NCBI GenBank assembly: GCA_036759545.1 | Contig: DAIOUL010000032.1 | Coordinates: 1 to 26,709 of the forward strand | DNA: 26,709 bases | Direction: 5' to 3' | DNA from: 66-474 sp036759545 | GTDB lineage: Bacteria; Pseudomonadota; Gammaproteobacteria; Xanthomonadales; Rhodanobacteraceae | Part shown: piece after piece, positions 6,745 through 13,177 of the stretch | Numbering within the stretch: position 1 is the first letter of the stretch | Layout of the letters: the number at the start of each line of letters is the position of its first letter | Position numbers and translations under genes: made by a program | Notes under the pieces: generated by a model | What the model saw: the letters and a program-made list of their open reading frames with translations, nothing else | What the model was told of the DNA's origin: nothing | The model's database searches: none

Positions 6745-7388
6745 CGCGTTTTCTCCTTTTCGGAAAGCGGCAGCGCGGGCTGCTGTATTTCGATATGGCT
6801 CTCGCCAGCCATCACGCGCTTGAACTCCGCGCGACTGACCGAGACGTAGCGTTCGTTGCCGCCGATTTCGACCTGCGGCCCGGATTTCACCGCGCGCCCG
6901 CACTCGTCCACGCGTACCACCATCGTCGCCTTCTTGCCGGTGTGGCAGATGGTCTTGATCTCTTGCAGCTCGTCGGCCCAGGCCAGCAGCCACTGACTGC
7001 CTTCGAACAGCTCGCCACGGAAATCCGTGCGCAATCCATACGTGAGCACGGGGATGTGCAGCGCATCCACCACGTCGGTGAGTTGCCACACCTGCGACTT
7101 GGTGAGGAATTGCGCCTCGTCCACCAGCACGCAGTGCAGCGCGCCCGCTGCCGCGATGTCGGCATCGATCAGCGCGCGCAGATCGTCGTCGCGGCGAAAA
7201 CTCTGCGCTTGCGAGGCGAGGCCGATTCGCGACGCGATCGTGGTCACGTCGGCGCTGTCGCGCGTGTCGATCGCAGGTTTCAGGATCAACGTGCGCATGC
7301 CGCGCTCGCGATAGTTGTACGCGCTCTGCAAGAGCGTCGTGGTCTTGCCGGCGTTCATCGCCGAGAAGTAGAAGTAAAGCTTTGCCAT
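6741..7388 (-). CDS. tdk: Thymidine kinase, type II (TK1-like)
   Basis: This 215-aa enzyme phosphorylates thymidine to dTMP with ATP in pyrimidine salvage. The P-loop SAMNAGKTTT (9-18), the DEAQFL segment with catalytic base E91, the RTDFRGELFEGSQ block (120-132) and the GGNERYVSVSR lasso region (176-186) all match E. coli Tdk closely. The zinc-binding site is unusual: where E. coli has CFCG and VCRKH, this protein has CHTG (148-151) and VSRAE (184-188), leaving C148 as the only matching ligand. C163 is nearby but not at a usual position. The start at 7388 is the family start; no strong Shine-Dalgarno is visible. It is divergent from rep and coupled to the unknown gene downstream. Confidence 0.95.
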   Translation of the reverse strand: MAKLYFYFSAMNAGKTTTLLQSAYNYRERGMRTLILKPAIDTRDSADVTTIASRIGLASQAQSFRRDDDLRALIDADIAAAGALHCVLVDEAQFLTKSQVWQLTDVVDALHIPVLTYGLRTDFRGELFEGSQWLLAWADELQEIKTICHTGKKATMVVRVDECGRAVKSGPQVEIGGNERYVSVSRAEFKRVMAGESHIEIQQPALPLSEKEKTR

Positions 7389-7428
7389 AGGCCGGCGATG
7401 GTAGCGCGGCCACGGATTTCGCGTCCGC

Positions 7429-7434
7429 TAGAAT
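7429..7434 (+). promoter_or_regulatory. Candidate -10 box for rep
   Basis: TAGAAT within CGCTAGAATGCGG lies 28 bp before the chosen rep start. The same CGCTAGAATGC string precedes folE. No convincing -35 box is seen at 16-18 bp. Confidence 0.4.
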
Positions 7435-7462
7435 GCGGCGATCGCTCTTCACCGTACCCTCA

Positions 7463-9439
7463 ATGCTCAATCCGCAACAACGCGCCGCCGTCGAATACTG
7501 CGACGGCCCGCTGCTGGTGCTGGCCGGCGCCGGCTCCGGCAAGACCCGCGTGATCGCCGAGAAGATCGCCCACCTGATCGCACGCGGCGTGGCGCCCGCG
7601 CACAAGATCGCCGCGATCACCTTCACCAACAAGGCCGCGCGCGAAATGCGCGAGCGCGTGGCAAAGCGCATCAAGGGCGATGATGCCGAAGCTCTGAACG
7701 TCTGCACCTTTCACGCACTGGGTTTGAAATTCCTGCAAATCGAACACGCGCGCGCCGGCCTACGGCGCGGTTTTTCGGTGCTGGACGCCGACGACAGCGC
7801 GCAACTTGTGAAGGAACTCGCCGGCGCGTCGGTGAAACCGGAACAGTTGTTCCTGCTGCGCAATCTGTTGTCGCGCGCCAAGAACGACGGGCTGACGCCG
7901 GACCAAGCATTGGATCGCGCGCGCGCGCCGCGCGAACTGGAAACCGCGCAAATCTATGCGGCGTACCAGCAGCGGCTCGCCGCGTTCAACGCGGTGGATT
8001 TCGACGATCTGATTCGTTTGCCGCTGCAAGTGCTGGAGCGCGATGCGGAAGTGCGCGAAGCGTGGCGCGAGCGCATCCGGTATTTGCTGGTGGACGAATG
8101 CCAGGACACCAACGCCGCGCAATACGCTTTGCTGAAACTGCTGGCGGGCGAGCGCGGCGCGTTCACTTGCGTTGGCGACGACGATCAATCGATTTACGCC
8201 TGGCGCGGCGCCGATCCCGGCAACCTCGACAAGCTCAGCGTTGATTACCCCAACCTGCGCGTGATCAAGCTGGAACAGAACTACCGCTGCGGCCAACGCA
8301 TCCTGCGCGCGGCCAACGCGCTGATCGGCAACAACCCGCATGCGCATCAAAAGAAACTTTGGAGCGCGCACGATGAAGGCGAGCGCATCCGCGTGTTCGA
8401 GTGCCGCGATGCCGAGCACGAGGCGGAACGCGTCGCCGCCAACCTGATCCATCTGCGCGAGAAACATGCGCTGGCATGGTCGGATTGCGCGGTGCTGTAC
8501 CGCGGCAATCACCAGTCGCGCGTGCTGGAGAAGGCGCTGCGCCTCAATCGCATTCCGTATCACCTCACCGGCGCATTGAGTTTTCTCGATCGGCACGAAG
8601 TGAAGGACGTGCTGGCTTACCTGCGCCTGCTCGCCAATCCCGACGACGACGCGGCTTTCCTGCGCGTGGTCAACGTGCCACGACGCGAGATCGGCGCGAC
8701 CACGCTGGAAAAGCTCGGTTTGCTTGCGCAGTCGAAACACCTGTCGCTACTGCGCGCCGCTCGCAACGATTCGGTATTGAAACTGTTGCCCGCGCGTGCG
8801 GCTTCATCTTTGGCGGGCTTCATCGCGTTGCTGGATGGCTTGGCAGCACACGCGAAGCACGCCCCCGCAGCAGAACTGGTGGAAGAACTCTTGCGGCGCA
8901 GCGGCTATGCGCAGCACCTGTCGGCTTCGTCGAAAGACGCGGCTTTGGCCGAACGCCGCTTGAACAACGTGCGGGAACTGATCGACTGGTTCCGCGCGAT
9001 GCAGGGCTCGCGCGCACGCGCCGGCGATCTCGCCGCGCAACTCGCCTTGCTGACGCACGCCGATCGCGACGACGGCGGCGACGCGGTGCGGCTGATGACG
9101 CTGCACGCGGCGAAAGGTCTGGAGTTCCGCTGCGTCCACATCGTCGGGCTGGAAGACGGCACGCTGCCGCACGAAGGCGCGCTCGACGAAGGCCGGCTGG
9201 ACGAGGAACGCCGCCTGCTCTACGTCGGCATCACCCGCGCGAAGGAGTTGCTGGTCCTGAGCCACAGCGCGCAAGTGCGCCGCTACGGACAAACTTTCGC
9301 TCAGAAGCCCAGCCGCTTCCTCGAAGAATTGCCTTCAACCGACCTGCACCGCGAAGGCCAAGATCCGGAAGCCGACGCGCAGGCGCGCCGCGAAGTCGCC
9401 GCCGCGCATCTGGAGCGGTTGGCGGCGATGCTGGGCTAA
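7463..9439 (+). CDS. rep: ATP-dependent DNA helicase Rep (UvrD/PcrA superfamily 1)
   Basis: This 658-aa 3'-5' helicase helps replication forks pass protein roadblocks. Alignment to E. coli Rep is recognisable throughout: LNPQQRAAVE at the start, Walker A GAGSGKT (22-28), AITFTNKAAREM, then GDDDQSIYAWRGA, KLEQNYR, ILYRGNHQSR-like text (VLYRGNHQSR), TLHAAKGLEF (546-555) and YVGITRA (587-593). The Walker B box reads DECQD (211-215) where E. coli has DEYQD. The start at 7463 is chosen by homology; an upstream start at 7433 would lie inside the candidate -10 box. The stop TAA at 9437-9439 overlaps the stop of the opposing permease gene. Confidence 0.95.
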   Translation: MLNPQQRAAVEYCDGPLLVLAGAGSGKTRVIAEKIAHLIARGVAPAHKIAAITFTNKAAREMRERVAKRIKGDDAEALNVCTFHALGLKFLQIEHARAGLRRGFSVLDADDSAQLVKELAGASVKPEQLFLLRNLLSRAKNDGLTPDQALDRARAPRELETAQIYAAYQQRLAAFNAVDFDDLIRLPLQVLERDAEVREAWRERIRYLLVDECQDTNAAQYALLKLLAGERGAFTCVGDDDQSIYAWRGADPGNLDKLSVDYPNLRVIKLEQNYRCGQRILRAANALIGNNPHAHQKKLWSAHDEGERIRVFECRDAEHEAERVAANLIHLREKHALAWSDCAVLYRGNHQSRVLEKALRLNRIPYHLTGALSFLDRHEVKDVLAYLRLLANPDDDAAFLRVVNVPRREIGATTLEKLGLLAQSKHLSLLRAARNDSVLKLLPARAASSLAGFIALLDGLAAHAKHAPAAELVEELLRRSGYAQHLSASSKDAALAERRLNNVRELIDWFRAMQGSRARAGDLAAQLALLTHADRDDGGDAVRLMTLHAAKGLEFRCVHIVGLEDGTLPHEGALDEGRLDEERRLLYVGITRAKELLVLSHSAQVRRYGQTFAQKPSRFLEELPSTDLHREGQDPEADAQARREVAAAHLERLAAMLG

Positions 9440-10446
9440 ATCAGCTCCGCCACTTCCAGCTCGTTCTTCAGATACGCGTAGTAGATCGGTGCGGCGACGA
9501 CACCCGGCAGGCCGAACGCGGCTTCCATCACCAGCATCGCCAGCAGGATTTCCCAGGCGCGCGCGCGGATCTGGCCGCCGACGATTTTCGCGTTGAGGAA
9601 ATATTCGAACTTGTGGATCAGCACCAGGAAGATCAGCGCGCCCAGCGCCACCCACAGCGACACCGAGAGCGAGACGATCACGATCAGCGTATTGGAAATC
9701 AGATTGCCGACCACCGGCAGCAGGCCTACGACGAACGTGATCGCCACCAGCGTTTTCGCCAGCGGCAGGTGCACGCCGAGCAACGGCAGCACCACCAGCA
9801 GGAAGATCGCGGTGAAGATCGTGTTGATCGCGGCGATCTTCACTTGCGCGAAGACGATGTTGCGGAACGCCAGCGCCAGCCGCGCACAGCGTGCGGACAG
9901 GTCGCGCCGCAGCGGGCCGTGCCGCGGCGAAGGCCGCTCATGCGCCAGCGCGATCAGCGCGCCGAGAACCAAGCCGACCAGGATGCGTCCGAACACGTGC
10001 AACGTCTCTTTGCCTGCGAGTTGCAGTTGCGCGGAGTGTGTGCGCGCGAGATTGGTCGCGCTGGCGCGGATGCCTTCGGTGCTTTCGGGCAGGTGCGAGC
10101 TGATCCACAGCGGCAATTGCGCGCGCGCCTTGTCGATCAGCGGCATCATGCGGTCGAACACCGTTGCGGGATCGCCGATCTCGCTGCGGAAGAACGCGAT
10201 CGCGCCGAAGATCAGTAGCGCGACCAACCCGACGATCACCGCCGCCAGCACGCCGACCAGGATCTGCCGCGCCAGCACGCCGGAAATGCGCCCTTCCAGC
10301 AGTGGCACCAGCGCGTCCACCAGCACATACACGATCAGGCCCGCGATAAGCGCGGGCAGCAGATGCAGAAACATCACCAGCAGCATCGCGGCGGTGGCGG
10401 CGGCGTAGCTGACGGCAGGCGTCCAGCGGGCGGTGTTGGCGTCCAT
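9436..10446 (-). CDS. AI-2E family transporter (YdiK/PerM/TqsA-like permease)
   Basis: This 336-aa polytopic inner-membrane protein has helices at about 12-28, 30-48, 62-85, 153-169, 203-224, 231-256, 262-279 and 297-325. Its long periplasmic or amphipathic stretch at 87-150 and the VGLLPVVGNLISN segment (240-252) are typical of the AI-2E transporter family (PF01594 type). Members export varied solutes; few are linked to autoinducer-2, so no substrate is assigned. The ATG at 10446 is chosen because the upstream extension is not hydrophobic and has no family resemblance; no Shine-Dalgarno is evident. It converges on rep, and the two stop codons share two bases (9436-9439) with no terminator visible between them. 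Confidence 0.85.
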   Translation of the reverse strand: MDANTARWTPAVSYAAATAAMLLVMFLHLLPALIAGLIVYVLVDALVPLLEGRISGVLARQILVGVLAAVIVGLVALLIFGAIAFFRSEIGDPATVFDRMMPLIDKARAQLPLWISSHLPESTEGIRASATNLARTHSAQLQLAGKETLHVFGRILVGLVLGALIALAHERPSPRHGPLRRDLSARCARLALAFRNIVFAQVKIAAINTIFTAIFLLVVLPLLGVHLPLAKTLVAITFVVGLLPVVGNLISNTLIVIVSLSVSLWVALGALIFLVLIHKFEYFLNAKIVGGQIRARAWEILLAMLVMEAAFGLPGVVAAPIYYAYLKNELEVAELI

Positions 10447-10504
10447 GAACGTTGCGGATGTCGACGGGAAGCGCAGTGTGGCAGCGCGATCAGCCTGCGC
10501 CAAG

Positions 10505-10510
10505 TAAACT
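10505..10510 (+). promoter_or_regulatory. Candidate -10 box for the phosphatase-pyrF unit
   Basis: TAAACT within AAGTAAACTTGG lies 25 bp before the ATG at 10536, leaving a predicted leader of about 19 nt that contains the Shine-Dalgarno. It also sits in a small palindrome (CCAAGTaaACTTGG). No clear -35 box is seen. Confidence 0.35.
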
Positions 10511-10535
10511 TGGCCGCCGCCATTCGGGAGCCATC

Positions 10536-11420
10536 ATGCACAAGCCTCTGGTCTTCGCATGCGCCGCTGCGCTGTGTCTCGCCGGTTGCGCCGCACAGAT
10601 GCCGAAAGCTCCGCCGCCTGCCGCGGCCGCGCCGCAATTCACCGCGGACGACAGCCTGTACGCGACGCTTTGGCAGCAAAGCGCGATCGAGCACGATCTG
10701 GTCTATGCGGAGGTTTATCGCGATGCCCAATCGAAACTGCTACGAGCACTGCATGATCCGCACTGGGATGCACTGCCTCGATCCGAACGCGCAGCGGTGC
10801 GGCACGGCTCGCTGCGGGGGCTGAAACCCGCCGTGGTGCTGGACATCGATGAAACCGTGCTGGACAACTCGCCATTCCAGGCGCGGCAGATCAAGAGCGG
10901 CAAACCCGATTTCGACAACGATGCATTCACCGCTTGGATCCGCGAAGCGGATGCACGGCCGCTGTCCGGTGCGCTGGAATTCACGCGCTACGCCGCGGCG
11001 CACGGCGTGCGGGTGATCTTCATCAGCAATCGCTCGCAGGATTTCACCGGCGCGACCATCGAGAATTTGAAGCGCGACGGCTTTCCGGTCGCGGACAACG
11101 ATGTGGTGCTGAATCTCGGCACGCCCACGCCGGGCTGTGAAGCGAAAGGCAGCAACAAGGGCTGCCGGCGGCAACTGGTCGCGCGGAAATATCGCGTGCT
11201 GATGGAATTCGGCGACCAGCTCGGCGATTTTCTGGATATCGACGAAAACACGCCGCAGGGCCGCGAGCGCGCGATCGCGCCGTATCGAAACTGGATCGGC
11301 GAGCGCTGGTTCGCGCTGCCGAATCCCGTTTACGGCTCGTGGTTGAACGCGCTGGATGGCGGCGCGAAAACGCCGGCCGACCGACGCGCGGCCGAGCACG
11401 CCGCGCTGCGCACGCAATGA
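10536..11420 (+). CDS. Class C acid phosphatase / 5'-nucleotidase, lipoprotein e(P4) family
   Basis: This is a 294-aa HAD-superfamily phosphomonoesterase, probably anchored by lipid and facing the periplasm or outer membrane. The lipobox LAGC gives acylated C18 after a short hydrophobic signal. The nucleophile motif VVLDIDETVLDN carries D103 and D105, and later HAD elements are visible as IFISNR and FGDQLGDF. The e(P4) protein of Haemophilus dephosphorylates nucleotides such as NMN; activity here is inferred. GGGAG before the ATG supports the start. Its TGA overlaps the pyrF ATG (ATGA at 11417-11420), so it is likely co-translated with a pyrimidine enzyme, which suits nucleotide scavenging. 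Confidence 0.9.
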   Translation: MHKPLVFACAAALCLAGCAAQMPKAPPPAAAAPQFTADDSLYATLWQQSAIEHDLVYAEVYRDAQSKLLRALHDPHWDALPRSERAAVRHGSLRGLKPAVVLDIDETVLDNSPFQARQIKSGKPDFDNDAFTAWIREADARPLSGALEFTRYAAAHGVRVIFISNRSQDFTGATIENLKRDGFPVADNDVVLNLGTPTPGCEAKGSNKGCRRQLVARKYRVLMEFGDQLGDFLDIDENTPQGRERAIAPYRNWIGERWFALPNPVYGSWLNALDGGAKTPADRRAAEHAALRTQ

Positions 11421-12130
11421 CCGCGCCTGGCAAACACATTCCGTCGCGCGAGCGGCTGATCTTCGCGCTGGATGTTCCGAACCGCGCGCAGGCCGTGCAA
11501 TGGATGGATCGTCTGGGCGATTCGGTCGCGTTCTACAAGATCGGCCTGGAGCTGCTTTCGGGCGGCGAATATTTCGACGTGCTGCGCGAATTGAAAAACC
11601 GCGGCAAGAAAATCTTCGCCGATCTCAAATTGCACGACATCCCGGCCACCGTCGCTGCCGCGGTGCGCGGATTGGCGGGACAAGGCGTCGATTTCTGCAC
11701 CGTGCATTGCGATGCGGCCGCGATGTTGCGCGCGGCGGCGGAAGCGAAAGGTGCAATGCGCCTGCTGGCGGTCACCGTGCTGACCAGCAACGACCGGACC
11801 GACCTCGAAGCGCTGGGCGTGCACGGCAGCGTGACCGACACCGTGATCGCGCGCGCGAAACTGGCGCGGGCCTGCGGCATCGATGGCGTGGTGTGTTCGG
11901 GCGCCGATCTGCCCGCATTGCGCAAAGCCGCGCCGGATTTGTTGGCGGTGTGCCCGGGCATTCGTCCCTCCGGACCGGCGGACGATGATCAGAAACGCGT
12001 GGTGGACGTGCGCACTGCATTTTCGAACGGTGCCGGTTACATCGTGGTGGGAAGGCCAATCCGTCAGGCCGACGATCCGCGCGCACAAGCCGATCAAATC
12101 GTGACGCAGATCGAGAGCGCGCTCGGCTGA
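11417..12130 (+). CDS. pyrF: Orotidine 5'-phosphate decarboxylase
   Basis: This 237-aa TIM-barrel enzyme makes UMP from OMP, the last step of de novo UMP synthesis. The substrate and catalytic residues are visible: D19 or nearby in FALDV, K41 in YKIGLEL, and the catalytic array D69-x-K71-x-x-D74 in FADLKLHDIP. Phosphate-binding loops occur as CPGIRP and VVGRPI near the C-terminus. The length matches the bacterial enzyme. The start at 11417 overlaps the phosphatase stop by ATGA. No attenuator or PyrR-like structure is visible upstream, so regulation cannot be stated. Confidence 0.96.
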   Translation: MTAPGKHIPSRERLIFALDVPNRAQAVQWMDRLGDSVAFYKIGLELLSGGEYFDVLRELKNRGKKIFADLKLHDIPATVAAAVRGLAGQGVDFCTVHCDAAAMLRAAAEAKGAMRLLAVTVLTSNDRTDLEALGVHGSVTDTVIARAKLARACGIDGVVCSGADLPALRKAAPDLLAVCPGIRPSGPADDDQKRVVDVRTAFSNGAGYIVVGRPIRQADDPRAQADQIVTQIESALG

Positions 12131-12133
12131 AAC

Positions 12134-12162
12134 TTGCCTGATCCGGTTCCGCTCGCCACACT
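12134..12162 (+). promoter_or_regulatory. Candidate promoter for the lipoprotein-plsB unit
   Basis: TTGCCT (12134-12139) and CACACT (12157-12162) are spaced by 17 bp in the 64-bp gap after pyrF. The boxes are imperfect, and readthrough from pyrF is also possible since no terminator is seen. Confidence 0.3.
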
Positions 12163-12194
12163 CGCGCGTTAACCGCAAACGAAGGAAGATCGCC

Positions 12195-13151
12195 ATGCAG
12201 CATCGATCGCTCCGACTCGGTTTCGCATTCGCAGCGCTGCTGGCGCTCGCGGCGTGCAACGGCAGCCGCGAACCCGCCGCACCGCCCGCGACCACGCCCG
12301 AAGGCGCGGTGCGCGCGTCACTGGTGTTGACGCGCAACGGCGATTTCGACGGGCTGTTGCGCAGCACCCTGCCCGATGCCGACTACAAGACCTGGCGCGC
12401 CGAGTGGGAAAAGGCTCGCGCGAAGCAACCGCCGCCCACGCCGCAGCAGCGCGCGCAGTTCGCGCAGATGGTGCAGAAACTCACGGAATCCGGCGCCGAG
12501 GACAAGCTCTACAAACAACTGCAACCGCAACTCGCCGATCTGCGCGCGCATCGCGCGCAGAGCATGCCGATGATGATCGGCATCCTGCAGGCCGCTGGCA
12601 ACAACGTGGTCGCCAATGCAGCCGGGTTGTCGTCCGCGCAGAAACAGCAAGCCACCGAAGCGATCCAGGCGCTGGCCGATTGGGCGCAGAGCGCGGATTT
12701 CACCGACGACAAAAAAGCGAAGCAGGCCATCGCCGTGATCTGCGATACGGCGCGCAAGCTCGACCTGAAAACGCTGGACCAGGCGCGCGCGCTCGGTTAC
12801 GAGCAGACGATGGCGGACTATCGCGCCGGTTGGGATGGCTTGAAGAAGCTGCTGAAGATTTACGGGCTCGATCTCGACGCCAGTTTCGATCAGGCCAAAG
12901 TGGAAACGCTGAGCAACGATGGCACGCACGCGCGCGTGCGCGAAACCTTCACGCTGGCCGGCAAGCCGATCGTCAGCGAGATCAACCTGGTGATGCAGAA
13001 CGGCCAGTGGTATGACGCCGACCGGCTGGCGGCCTGGCGCGCGAAACAGTCGTCGCAGGCTGCATCCGGTTTCAGCGCAGCGGTACCGCATGCCGCACCG
13101 GCTGCGCCGGCGAGCACCCTGCCGGCCCACGCGGGTTCCTCCGCGCATTGA
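12195..13151 (+). CDS. Putative lipoprotein of unknown function
   Basis: This 318-aa exported protein has a basic, hydrophobic signal and a lipobox ending LAAC, making C21 the lipidated cysteine. The following residues are N-G-S, without aspartate at +2, so outer-membrane sorting would be expected by the E. coli rule. The body (about 40-275) is rich in Ala, Gln and Lys and looks helical, with a final beta-like segment VSEINLVMQNGQWYDAD. Residues 285-318 are a low-complexity Ala/Pro tail. I do not recognise the family. GGAAG 9 nt upstream supports the start. Its TGA lies 26 bp before plsB, so the two are probably cotranscribed. Confidence 0.82.
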   Translation: MQHRSLRLGFAFAALLALAACNGSREPAAPPATTPEGAVRASLVLTRNGDFDGLLRSTLPDADYKTWRAEWEKARAKQPPPTPQQRAQFAQMVQKLTESGAEDKLYKQLQPQLADLRAHRAQSMPMMIGILQAAGNNVVANAAGLSSAQKQQATEAIQALADWAQSADFTDDKKAKQAIAVICDTARKLDLKTLDQARALGYEQTMADYRAGWDGLKKLLKIYGLDLDASFDQAKVETLSNDGTHARVRETFTLAGKPIVSEINLVMQNGQWYDADRLAAWRAKQSSQAASGFSAAVPHAAPAAPASTLPAHAGSSAH

Positions 13152-13177
13152 CCGGGTTGTTCGCGCGAAGTTCTACA

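Noticed and set aside
7433..7462. Ten-codon upstream extension of rep
   Set aside because: It would begin inside the TAGAAT box and adds residues absent from E. coli Rep, which begins just before LNPGQQ.
5992..7707. A 571-aa leftward frame covering tdk and the unknown gene
   Set aside because: Its N-terminal part is antisense to rep and out of frame with tdk. The true gene begins at the ATG at 6744, which has a strong Shine-Dalgarno.
8401..10218. A 605-aa rightward frame over the rep end and the permease
   Set aside because: It is out of frame with rep and antisense to a clear membrane protein, and its text is Arg-rich without domains.
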